From Simmondsia chinensis (Eukaryota > Streptophyta > Magnoliopsida > Caryophyllales > Simmondsiaceae), in the NCBI GenBank assembly GCA_018398585.1, contig JAGTTD010000005.1, positions 11,955,355 through 12,019,354 of the forward strand: 64,000 nt of DNA. Reading direction: 5' to 3'. A program made the translations under genes and the position numbers. Below the pieces are notes generated by a model. That model saw only the letters and a program-made list of their open reading frames with translations, did not search any database and was not told the DNA's origin. This document shows positions 35,458 to 46,246 of the stretch, in pieces (positions within the stretch are counted from its first letter, which is position 1; each line of letters begins with the position of its first letter).

Positions 35458-35460
35458 GTC

Positions 35461-36259
35461 CTATTTTGCCTTCAAGCTTCGGTCTACAACTTCTACTTGG
35501 GTTTCCCCTGGGATATAAGGAATGTGAATAGGTGGAGGTTGCCCATAAACTATCTCACACGAAGTCTTCTGGGTGGATGAATGCCGGGTGGTATTATACC
35601 ACCATTCTGCTACAGGCAACCATTTCGAACATAAGTGAGGGTGGCTGTTGCACATAAACCGCAAGTAAGTCTCAAGTCCTCTATTAACTACTTCGGTTTG
35701 CCCATCTGTTTATGGATGGTAAGTAGTCGACATATGGAGTTCCACCCCTTGAATGGTGAACAAGGCCTACCAGATCGCACTCTGAAAAATGGCATCTCTA
35801 TCACCGACTATAGTACTGGGAAGCCCATGTAACTTGTACATGTTTTCCATGTATACTTGAGCTACTGTAAAGGCAGTATAAGGGTGTGAAAAGGGGCATG
35901 AAATGTGCTACCACCACAAAGATGACCCCCTTGCCAAAGGAATTAGGAAGACCCTCTATGAAATTCATGGAGATGTTGGTCCAAACCATGTCAGGGATAA
36001 GGAGAGGCTGAAGAAGTTCGGGATAAGCTGAGGTATCATGCTTACAAGTCTGATAGATGGGACATTTCTTAACGAAATCAGCTACATCATGATGCAATCC
36101 CTTCCAAAAGAATAAAGACTTCACCCTTTGATATGTAGCATCTCGTCCAGAATGGCCACCACTAGGGGATGAGTGCATCCATTTGAGAATAACATGGTGC
36201 AAGTCCCTGTCTCTTCCAATACCAACTTTCCCTTCCTTTTCAATTGTCCATCTCGCCAA
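35461..36259 (-). pseudogene. Gypsy integrase zinc-binding and core segment, broken
   Basis: 36259-35801 gives the HHCC part ('CPIYQTCKHDTSAYPE'; histidines in 'HHVILKWMHSSPSGGH') and 'VWTNISMNFIEGLP'. At the position where the family has the first catalytic Asp (ISMDFI), this copy reads Asn. A frameshift near 35820 follows. The second Asp region ('VGDRDAIFQ') and the Glu region ('TDGQTEVVNR') are readable in other frames but interrupted by stops near 35770 and 35712. 35664-35461 continues 'KWLPVAEWWYNTTRHSST'. No working integrase can come from this copy. Confidence 0.85.
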
Positions 36260-36309
36260 CTGAACTTGAAGTGACTTGCAGGATTTGATTGTAACTGCTG
36301 AATTAATTG

Positions 36310-37092
36310 CTACAGGTCTGCATCACTCTGCCAGAGGAGCTGAATTCTGTTGTATAAGTTGCTATCCACTACAGCCAAGAGATGACAGGATATCTGATGG
36401 CTGGTGACCCTAGACAAAGCATCAGCTGCAATGTTTTCCTTCCCCTTCTTGTAATCTATCACGTAGCTAAACCCCATCAGCTTGGAGAGCCACATTCGTT
36501 GAAAATGAGTGTGGATTTTCTGTTCTAAAAGGTATTTGAGACTTCTTTGATCTGTGCAAATGACAAAGGTGTTGTTGAGTAGATATTGTTGCCATTGGAG
36601 AACTGCGGCCACTACTGCAAGTAACTCTCTTTCATACACTAACAGTTGCTGTTGTTTAGGGCGGAGAGTTTTGCTAAGGTAAGCCAAAGGATGCCCCTCT
36701 TGTGATAAAACAGCTCCCAAACCTGCGTTGCTTGCATTAGACTCAATGACAAAAGGCTTGGTGAAGTTAGGCAAGGCCAACACAGGGGCCTTCAAGAGTG
36801 CTTCCTTTAATTCATCAAAGGCAGCTTGAGCCTTGTCGCTCCATTGCAGTTTGTCCCTACCAGTGAGCTCTGTCAATGGCTTAGCTATCACTCCATAACC
36901 TTGAATAAACCTCCTATAATACCCAGTCAAGCCTAGGAAGCCTCTGAGCTGTTTGAGGGAAGTAGGAGGTGGCCATTCTTGCACGGCCTTGAGCTTCTTT
37001 GGATCAGTTGAGACCATCCCATTTGCAATGATATGACCCAAGTACTCTATCTGATCTGTTGTAAAGGTGCATTTACTTTGCTTCACAAACAA
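36310..37092 (-). pseudogene. Gypsy RT thumb and RNase H segment
   Basis: 260 residues continuing in frame from the preceding segment after a single TAG at 37093-37095. It contains 'KCTFTTDQIEYLGHIIANGM', 'LRGFLGLTGYYRRFIQGYG', the RNase H motifs 'FVIESNASNAGLGAVLSQ', 'YERELLAVVAAVLQWQQYL' and 'CTDQRSLKYLLEQ', and the closing 'AADALSR'. The first RNase H acid is Glu in 'ESNAS', where DASD is usual. The fold is otherwise well preserved. Confidence 0.92.
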
Positions 37093-38958
37093 CTAGTGCT
37101 GCTGCAGCAACTGAAACACCACTTGCAGATGCTCAATATGATCTTCCAAGTTCGAGCTGTATATTAAGATGTCATCAAAGAAAACTACCACAAATTTTTG
37201 AAGGTAAGCAGCAAAAACAGAATTCATAAGGGATTGGAATGTGGAGGGAGCATTGGTGAGACCAAAGGGCATCACCAAGAACTCGAAGTGGCCAAAATGT
37301 GTCCTAAAGGATGTCTTTTGGGCATCATCAGCATCCATCTTGATCTGGTAATATCCAGACCTCAAATCAAGCTTTATAAAGTATCTCACAGGCCCCAGCT
37401 CATCGAACAGCTCTTGCACTAAAGGAATTGGAAATTTATCCTTGATGGTTACTTGGTTAAGGTCACGGTAGTCCATGCAGATTCTCCAAGTACCATCTTT
37501 CTTCTTCACAAGGGCCACGGCAGATGTAAATGGACTGTTACTGTGCTGAATATATCCCTTTTTGAGCAACTCATGAACAATTTCCTCCATGGCGTCCTTT
37601 TGAAGTGAAGGGTAACGGTAAGGCCATTTGTTAATTGGCTGAGTCCCTTCCCTCAAATGGATCCTATGATCAAAAGGTAGCCTACTAGGAGGTAACAGGT
37701 GGGGTTCATCAAAAAGAGGGCTATATTGATGCAATAGAGTTGCAACGGCTGTTGGTAGCTCAGGTTGAGGGCCTTCTGTTGCTGCAGCTTGGACCATCTT
37801 CAGCTCAATCCCATCACTTCCATTAGAGTCTGGCGCAATCTGCAGCAAAGCTATCACTGGTGTACCAGCCATAGCCCTGGATAATCCCTTGGCAATTACT
37901 AATTTGCACACAATAGTTTCTTCCCCTTTGAGCACCTTAGTCTCTCCCTCAATTGAGAAGGTCATGGTTAAGTGTTGAAAATTACATTGAATGTTTCCTA
38001 ATGTGGATAACCATTCAATTCCTAATACCATATGACATCCTCCTAAGGGAATGAGAAGGAAATTGGAGGTGTAACATGAGTCTTGCTTCTTCCACTGCAG
38101 ACCTTGGCACTGCTGGTTGCATTCCAGCTTAGTTCCATCTGCTACTGTCACTGATAATGCCGACACCTGCCTCATCTTGCAGCCAAGCTTTTGAGCCAAT
38201 TGAGCATCAATGAAGTTATCAGTGGAGCCGGAGTCTATTAAAATATGCACTGGTTTCCTCCTGATGGACCCATTCACTCTTAAAGTCTGGTAGGAGGTTG
38301 CACCAGCCAATGCGTGCAGAGAGATTTGAGCAGCAGATTCCTGAAAGCCAACTTCCTCAAACTCAGGTTGAGGTGTCTCCACTGCACCTTCTTCCAATTC
38401 ATCATCAACTTCAACTAAAAACAGCTGGGGTCCCTTATTTTTGCACCTATGTCTTGCCTCAAACTTCTCATCACAAAAATAACACAATCCCTTGGCTCTC
38501 TTGTCCTGCAGCTCAGCCCTCGATAGAGTTATTTGGGTTCTGTTAATTTGTGCAGGAGGCTGAGTGATAGCACTAGGCCGGTTGAAGTTTGGTCTAAAAC
38601 TATTAGGATAAGGCCTAGGGCCACTTAGGGTGGGCAACAAGGGAGGTTTGATGTGCTTGAGTTGCTTAGCAAGGGCTTCAATCTTGGACTCACCTAACTT
38701 AGCCAAACAAACAGCATGTTGCAAGGTAGCAGGCTGCCATGCCCTTACTTCCAGAGCTATATCTTCTCTTAACCCAGCCACAAAACAACTAATAAGCTGT
38801 GATTCATTCAAATCTGATCTTACTGATATTTGATCAAATTTTCCCAAGTATTCCCCCACTGTACCCATTTGTTTTAGACTCATCAAGTTGAAAATTGGGT
38901 CTTCATAAGCATTGCTAAACCTTCCCTTCACAGCTCCAGCATACTCAGGCCAACTCAT
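37093..38958 (-). pseudogene. Gypsy gag end, protease and reverse transcriptase
   Basis: A 621-residue open segment. The gag core is 'RFSNAYEDPIFNLMSLKQMG', with the zinc-knuckle-like 'CYFCDEKFEARHRC' near residue 160. Protease is 'HILIDSGSTDNFID' (D-S-G) near residue 240. Reverse transcriptase runs from about residue 430: 'INKWPYRYP', 'TWRICMDYRDLN', 'FIKLDLRSGYYQIKM', 'FGLTNAPSTFQSLMN', with catalytic 'FFDDILIYS'. It ends at TAG 37093-37095, inside RT just past the active site. It is the longest intact reading frame in the window. Confidence 0.93.
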
Positions 38959-39003
38959 GGTAAGAAAATTAGGATTGGTGGTGACACATCGCCTATGCCA
39001 TTG

Positions 39004-39441
39004 TTAAGGGATTCCTCTTAAATGGACCGAGGCAACTCTAATCTTATCAAATTCAGGGGTATTATCAATCATGAAAAATTGCTCACAAGTAAATAACCAG
39101 CCATGAACATCTTCACTATCAAATAGTGGAAAGTCCATTCTACCTAGGCGAGTAGCAAAAGAATTATTACCACTCTGAGGCTTTGGTTGAAGTGTTCTGT
39201 GAGTTGGATTTGCAGTTGACGAATTGGAGGCTCCATTGGTCACCCCAGCTCTTCCCTCTGGCCGAGGCACTTGCATAGACATTGCTGTCACATGGTCCTG
39301 CAGGTTTTTCATTTGTGCAGCAAGGGCATCAACAGCAGATTTGATCTCATTCCGAACTTCTATCATGGAATGATCAAGTTTGTCTTCCACATGCCTAATT
39401 TCAGCTGTTGATCGGGTATTATCAGCCATGATTGCCTTCAC
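39004..39441 (-). pseudogene. Gypsy gag N-terminal segment
   Basis: 145 residues: 'EIRHVEDKLDHSMIEVRNEI' is a coiled-coil-like start, and 'LGRMDFPLFDSEDVHGWLFT' is the standard plant gypsy gag motif preceding 'CEQFF'. The frame stops at 39004 after 'HLRGIP'. The next segment starts 45 bases further on at 38958, so one stop breaks gag. The frame begins 35 bp from the LTR, leaving only the primer site between. Confidence 0.9.
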
Positions 39442-39462
39442 ACACCACAGCCGAGGATTGGA

Positions 39463-39474
39463 GCTTTGATACCA
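39463..39474 (-). other. Primer-binding site of gypsy element
   Basis: Minus-strand TGGTATCAAAGC, one base different from the initiator-tRNA-Met site TGGTATCAGAGC, one base inside the 5' LTR. Confidence 0.9.
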
Positions 39475-39475
39475 G

Positions 39476-39898
39476 TGATACCGAAGCTCAAATTACCTCA
39501 AAATTAATACTTAAATCAGAAATAGAGTATGAGGGAGATAAGAATTAGAAGAATAATAGAGAAGGAAGAAGGAGATAAGGGAGAAGATAAGTGTTGATTT
39601 CATTCATAAACCCTAATGTATACATCTCTTCACTATATATAGTAGGTAATTACAAGTAATTAAGTAAAATAAAAATGAGAAAATGTGGCAGAGTTAGTTA
39701 CAACAGTGTAACTAACAGCTGCACAGCTGCCTAGCTAAGAGCCGCTGGCCTCACGTGCCTCGCACATGGCTCGACTTTGAACATATCTTCCTCTAGCTCG
39801 TGCCTCTCATGTGTCCCGCCAATCAAAATACCGTTGGAATTATGAATTTTCCCGCCAAAAACAACTCTAAATCTTGCTTTACTTGATCTCCTGTATCA
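39476..39898 (-). repeat. 5' LTR of gypsy element
   Basis: 423 bp, same length as its partner, with a TATA-like palindrome near 39633-39644 that would drive minus-strand transcription. Followed by the target duplication CAATA. Confidence 0.95.
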
Positions 39899-40051
39899 CA
39901 ATAGAAGCTTTTTAAATTGATACTCGATAAATTAATAATATCTTTTTAGTAATAAACTTATTCGATCCAGACTTAGGATCAATATGCTGAATCAATAATT
40001 CCCTAAAATAATACATCTTAAATATTTTCCTTGTATTTTATAGGTCCCAAT

Positions 40052-40731
40052 TATAGGTGGCAATCAGGTCATTTGGGTTGAGTTCGGTTGAACCCATTCG
40101 GGTTTGGGTCATTTTGGGTTTATAATAAACTCGGGTCGGGTCGAGTTGGGCTCGGGTAACTTTCAAATTTTACCTGTACTCGGGTCGGGTTGGGTCAGGG
40201 TTAAGTTTTTTTGGGTTCGGGTCACTTTAATTTTGAGTTGTCTTGGATTTGGGTCAATCTTGGGTTAAGTTGTATAAGTTCCAGGTCCTCATAATTCTAC
40301 TATTTAGTGCTTTGGTGGTATAAACCAGTTATAAAAGTTTAAGTTATAACAAATAATTTATATTTTTACCAATATATTTATTACATTATTAATATAGGTG
40401 CTCAATAATATATTATGAAGTTCAATTGTACTTCTGATAAATAATAATTCTTATTAAATTTAAAGAACTTAGGTAAGTTTAGCTTTCAGGTTAGGTTGGA
40501 TTCAGGTTCAGGTTAGTTTGGGTCGGGTTGGTTCAGGTCAATGGTGGATCGGGTCAGGTCAAATTGGTATTGGTTATTTTCAGGTCAGGCAAAGAACAGG
40601 TCGGGTTAGTTACAGATCCGATCATTTCAGTTTCGGGTTCAATTATTTACAATATATCTTCGGTTCGGGCCGGGTCAATTTACGGGTTTTTTGGGTCGAT
40701 TTTTCAGGTCGGGTTGAATTTGCCACCTCTA
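40052..40731. mobile_element. hAT-type MITE with GGGTCGGGT subterminal repeats
   Basis: Ends TATAGGTGGCAA and TTTGCCACCTCTA are inverted repeats. The 8-bp duplication GTCCCAAT is perfect (40044-40051, 40732-40739). The outer 150-200 bp on each side are full of degenerate GGGTCGGGT or GGTCAGGTT words. Non-coding. Two weaker relatives lie at 62165-62906 and 63630-64000. Confidence 0.88.
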
Positions 40732-40739
40732 GTCCCAAT

Positions 40740-41400
40740 AACCTTATAAATTAATAATTAGTTAAAAAGTACATACTTAATAAATTGACTATGAGATTTT
40801 CTCATAATATTAATAAAGAGTATGTAGATTTGATCTTTATATTAATTACAATTCAATAAACTCTTAATTGGTTAGATATAGAGATGATATTTAGATGTTA
40901 TAGTAGTTTGAATTTTAAATCAGTCACTCAATATAATAAATCTATTTCATCGAACTTTAAAAAGTAATTAAATATAATATATTTTTTAATTTAGAAAAAT
41001 TAAAAATATCTTTGTAAATTAGTAACTATCGATTTATCAACAAATTAATATCTTGCTAAATTAATAAATTTAAAATAGTCCTAAAATTGATTCATTAAAG
41101 AGATTGTATTGCATTCAAATAAATTATTTACTTTACATATTTATATCGTTGTTCATAATATAATTAGGGAATTGCTATTAGTAAAACAAAAATTGTTACT
41201 ATAATGTTAATAAAAATTATAAAATTATCTTAAAAATTATAATATTACTCTAATAATAATAATTTTATTATGACAATAATATTAATGTATAATATTTACT
41301 GATTACGTGTTTTTTTTTTTTTTTTTTTTAATAAAAACTGACTGCGTGTGGACCTGTCAAAAATTAGAGAGAAGCCATAAGCGCGCGCCTATTTGTTTAG
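40740..41400. other. AT-rich DNA upstream of the AVT1-like gene
   Basis: No element or gene recognised. A T-run lies at 41310-41330. The proximal promoter of the transporter probably includes the end of this stretch. Confidence 0.45.
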
Positions 41401-41730
41401 GCGTTGCGTTCCTGTCATGTCAGCGCAGCACATCTTTTCTTCTTCTATTATTTGAATTCTCTCTAATCTCTGCTTCAGGGGCATTCTTTTTGATCCAACA
41501 GGTACATTCTCTCTCTTTGTTTTCAAAGAGAGGCGCAATTTTGTGGTTTACTATGATATTGGGACTCGATTTCTTTGTATTAATTTTATCATTTAATTTG
41601 ATATGAATGGGGTTCGAATTTCTGTATTGGTGTTAATGATCTTGTCATTGTGTCAACAGGTTTTCATCCGATTGAGCTTTGGTAAATTTAAGGAATAAAG
41701 GTTTCGCCTTTTGAATCTGCGATTCCGAGG
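41401..41730 (+). promoter_or_regulatory. Putative 5' leader exons of the AVT1-like gene
   Basis: A pyrimidine-rich leader-like stretch (41435-41501, TTCTTCTTC then TCTCTCTAATCTCTG) ends in CAACAG followed by GTACAT at 41502, a fair splice donor. A second block, 41660-41729, lies between an acceptor-like GTGTCAACAG and a donor-like GAGGTTTG. The acceptor nearest the coding start is TTGTTGCAG at 42890-42898. At least one 5'-UTR intron is therefore likely. The transcription start and TATA box cannot be fixed by eye. Confidence 0.4.
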
Positions 41731-42707
41731 TTTGTTGTTTTGTTTGGTAAATCTTTACATTGAAGATTTCACATGTAAGTCGAATAAGAATCTTGGGTTA
41801 GAGTTATGAGAAATAAAATATCAAAATATAAGCGTAGTGGGTTACTCGACATAGTATTAATTGGTTTTAGGGGGAAACTCTAATTGAACTTATACTTGGA
41901 TTTCATGCATGTCAATTCCGTGGGTTGAGCCTAAAAGTCGAGTAAAGTTTAACACCCTACAGTCTGTTTTTCTTTTTTTATTTTGAGGTCAGAAGTCTCT
42001 GGTAAACTAAAAGGGGGCGCCTTGGATCCATTGATTCTGTAGCATTGCTATTTCCCAGTGCACAGAATTTATTTATTTTTGGTAACCTGGTGTTTTGGTC
42101 GGCTAGCATTCAACTCAATTAATCCCGGTTTGTATGTACTGTTTCTTAAACACCGGTTGTATGTACTTCACGCTCGGAAATTTTAACATTGTGTTAGATG
42201 CTGACTAACGAGTCAACAAATCTTTTACTTATTTTATATGTTGAGATAATATAGGTGTAATCTTATATGAATAAAGAAGCTGAATTAGAAGAGGATTACA
42301 GCTTTGTGTCTATAAATATAGCTTTTTTCTTTCTCATTAATTATTTATTAGATATATTAACTCTCCTAATATTCAACTCTCTCTAGATTCTGGTGACGTG
42401 GAACTTAGAGGACTCTGGTGGCCCTCTTAGTTATTCTACTGAAGGCTGTTAGACAAGTCCAAATCTAATTCCGCAATCGAGGTAACTCTAGACTTTGTGT
42501 TTCTTCTTTACCTATATTTTCGTTCACATTGTAAGTTAGGACTAAAGGCCCAGTGATACCCACCAGAATCTTTTGTACCCATTGATAGAATTCGAATTCG
42601 AAGCATAATGTTTCATGGGCCACCATGTCTGAATGCCTCACCCACTTATTGCCGATCCATTGAGATTTTTTTAGGACATTGTTGAATCCCAGCAGCCACA
42701 ATTATTA

Positions 42708-42830
42708 GGGTTGGGACCTTTTGGAAACATCCTCTCTACAAGGTAACACCCTGTAGGGATAAGGTTGCACACATCTTACCCTCCCGGACCCTGACTTAGC
42801 AGGAGCCTTAATGAGGCATTGGGTTGTTGA
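42708..42830 (+). mobile_element. 5'-truncated tRNA-derived SINE
   Basis: Contains the conserved 3' body of plant Au/TS-type SINEs: a degenerate B box (GGGTTGGGACC), TTGGAAACATCCTCTCTAC, AGGGATAAGGTTGCACACAT, ACCCTCCCGGACCCTG, GGAGCCTTAATG, GGCATTGGGTTGTTG. The A-box half is missing and no duplication was found. It lies about 100 bp before the coding start of the transporter, probably in its 5' intron. Confidence 0.6.
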
Positions 42831-42935
42831 AGTTGTGCAGTCAATTGATAACTAAAGAGGGTCCTTCTTTTGGTTCTTCCAGTTGGTACTTGTTGCAGAG
42901 GTTTTGTTGGGAAGAGGTTCAGAGAGAGTGGAGTT

Positions 42936-45900
42936 ATGGAGAATTCTGTGTCAGAACAAAGTTTTTACATTGAGAGCGATGAAGAGGACCAAGAGAAGTC
43001 AAATAAATATGAAGAGGATGGTAATGATTCAGATTCATCTAATTCTTCCATTGAAAATCAACAGCGAAGCAGACCCAATTCTTATGGCACCCAATGGCCT
43101 CAAAGTTACAGGTACCATTTCTAGAATGCCTCTCATAGTGGGCTTTCCTCTGTTCTAATATGTTCAATCATTCAAATTTGGTCTTGGTCAAACTATTGCG
43201 ACACATTTAACTTCAAATGCTTGGTATAAATGGTAAAATAATTAACACCAACAAATAACACCATGGTTCATATAATTTGGTAAAGCTAGAATTGTATACG
43301 CATTCATGATCATGACTGATTGTTTCCGTTTGTGGATCTTTTGTCAATAGTCCCTTTTTATCTGACTATGAAGTTGTAGCCGTGTCCTTCTGGTGGCATT
43401 TGTTGTCCACTTCGTATACTACTTTTTGGCCGCTGAATAGTAACTGGAAGTTTGCGATTGATTATCTGAACCAGGAAAGTGCTAAGTTACAAAGATGACT
43501 TTGACAGAGAAACTTATGACATTGTGCACACTTTTCAGTACTATTTACTCTCTTTTTCTAAAATCTCAAAATTCATGGGCTACAATGTCTTGCAATTACA
43601 AATTCGCTAAATTCCTCAGGCATTTTCCTGTGTTAGATTAGCTTAGCATTTAATCGAGAATCTTCATCAATTGATGATACCCACTGAAGCTCCAGCCTAC
43701 AACTTAAGGCATTCATGGCTTCGTTACAAGTATAATAAACATTGTTAGAAAACGGTAGCCATGGAAGTCTGTCATTGTCTAGATCCTAACAATTTACTGT
43801 CGTACTGAAGTGATATATCTGCCTAACTAACCCAGTATCAATCATATGAAAGAAGAAAGAAACAAATGTACTTGAACATGTAGCAAGTCCCTCCTTAAAA
43901 CTGCTGAAAGCTATGTTAACAATAATTGATCTGGTAGATATTATAAATTACGAGCATTATTTTGGATTAACTTGTTAGTACACTTCTCGAAAAGGTGATG
44001 TAGCCACTAGTTCTTTTGCAGCAAAAACAAGCTGATTGTTTGTGGACCCTCCTGTTGTAGAAGTTTTATTTTGTTATGTTTCGTTTTATGCATAATATAG
44101 AACTTATCCTTCCCCAGATTACCTTAGAAGTATTGCTAAAAACTAATTGAGTTTTACATGTTTCAGGCAGTCTATAGATTTATATAGTAGTGTGCCATCT
44201 CCGAATATTGGTTTTTTAGGAGCTTCTACATTATCAAGGTTCGGCAGTTCTTTTTTCTCATCTTCACTTACACAGAGACATGGCTCTGAAGTTAGAAAAC
44301 CCCTTCTTCCAGCGGCAGCAGATGAGGAACAGCAGCATCAAAGACGTAGCTCTCATTCTTTAGTTCCTCCTATTCCATCAAGGAGGTCGTCTATTATAAA
44401 GAAAGCTTCTGACTACAAACCCTCTAAAATATCACATGAATTTCCAGTTTCTCGACAAAGCACATTTGGGCAGGCTGTACTTAATGGTTAGTAGTGTAAA
44501 ATCATGCTCTTCTTCTTTCTTTGCTTCCTTTTTGTGAGTATGTGCATGCTTTTCTCTGGCAAGGTCAGCTTAGGCCTGTGAAATTTTAACACGAGAGGGC
44601 ATCCCTTGGACCAGTATGATCTTATTTATGTTTAGGGTGTATACACATTTTAGAAATGAATTTGGATGCTGTATTTTGCAGTGAGTGGCTATGTGATATT
44701 GACCTCTTAGATAAGTCGGGTTGTGAGATTTTGAACATCAGACCTCTTGTTTTAAGGTTAATCACTGAGATTAGTGGTTATCTTATGCTGATTTGTGGCA
44801 GGCATGAACGTTATGTGTGGAGTCGGAATTCTTTCTACTCCTTATGCTGTCAAGGAAGGAGGATGGGTTAGCCTTTCTATACTATTCCTTTTCGCTGTCC
44901 TGTCATTCTACACTGGCATTCTCCTACGTCGTTGCTTGGATAGTACTCCTGCACTAGAGACCTACCCAGATATTGGTCAAGCTGCATTTGGTAGAATTGG
45001 GAGATTCGCCATCTCGGTATGTTTGCCATTTGATTTATTATCTCTTTAGCCAATAAATAGAAATAACATTGCAAAGAGAACATCTACATCATACAATTCA
45101 GTCATACTCCCCCTTTTTCTCTTTTTCCACGTTGGTTTTCTTTCTTTTTCCTTTTAGGAGTTGGCAGATGAAGGGCACTAAATCCTTGGTCATTCATTGT
45201 CATATGTAAGACAAAAGCAGCAAGAGGACAATTCAAGTCAGAACTTTTGGTTGTGATGATAAATCTATAAGAAAAATGACTTTAGATTTTGGTGTAAGCG
45301 TGCAGCTTCAGGAATAAAGTTAATTTAGCTCTAAGTTGGAGAAGACAATTTTCTTCCTGTTCGACATAGCTCACTCAAAACTAGAAAATAGAGAATACCA
45401 AAAGAGATAACAGCTGCATTTTACATTGTACTTGATTTGCGTTTTGGGAAGGCTACAAATGACTTTTGAGACATTTGGGCGAGTTCTTCAAAACTGTGTA
45501 CATGGCAAGTGCTTTTCTAAAACCAGCTTCTTGAAAGGTTATGAATGGTTGCTTTTTGGAAAAACTAGTCTTGGAAAAGCTGTGATACCCGGATCCTTGA
45601 TTTGACCAGACGTACCTGGGTCGACACGACACGACCCGGGATACGACCCGGGATACGTGTCTGACGCTTCTTCCCGACCCTTCGACCCGACTCTGACTCG
45701 GTCAAAACGAAATTGAAAAAAAAAAGAAGTGGCATTATTTACTTTTTGAGTAAAAAGGTACTTTAATGACATTATTTATTTCAGATTTAATTCACAGCTA
45801 TTATTATTTCTCTTCCTCATATGACACGTCTCCCTTCCCCATGTCTTGGAAAGCTACGCATGCTTTAAAAAGAAATTTACATTTCCAGTAAATGGAATTT

Positions 45901-46215
45901 TTAATATTATAATATTAAATTTTCATTAAATGAATTAAAAGCTTGATATTTTGAAAAACTAATTAAATATTATTATAAATGATAAAATAAGATTCAATTT
46001 AAAATTATATTTTCATTAGTCTTTGAAATACACAGGTAAATTAATAAATGAGTAGAGCTTGAGTCCGAGTCGTACCCGTACCCAATAAAAAAGTCAGGAT
46101 ACTTGTTGACCAGATCCCCGTATCTTAGAATTTTATAATCCAAGTGTCCGACACTCGGATCCACACCCGTACCTTCTTCCCGAGTCCGAGTAACATTGTG
46201 GAAAAGGGCTTGTGC

Positions 46216-46246
<31 letters not shown>

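Larger units (their letters stand above)
34500..39898 (-). mobile_element. Ty3/gypsy LTR retrotransposon (chromovirus type)
   Basis: 5399 bp with equal 423-bp LTRs (34500-34922, 39476-39898; ends TGATAC and TATCA) and a perfect 5-bp duplication CAATA (34495-34499, 39899-39903). Minus-strand order: primer site, gag, protease, RT, RNase H, integrase, chromodomain-like tail, polypurine tract. The gypsy domain order, compact size, short LTRs and C-terminal chromodomain-like segment fit a Reina-like chromovirus (an inference). The two LTRs differ at about 21 positions by eye (near 5%), so the insertion is not very recent. The coding region has few lesions. Confidence 0.96.

Noticed and set aside
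45539..45772. 77-aa minus-strand frame
   Set aside because: It is made of the ACCCGGGATACG words of the hAT MITE end and is not a gene.
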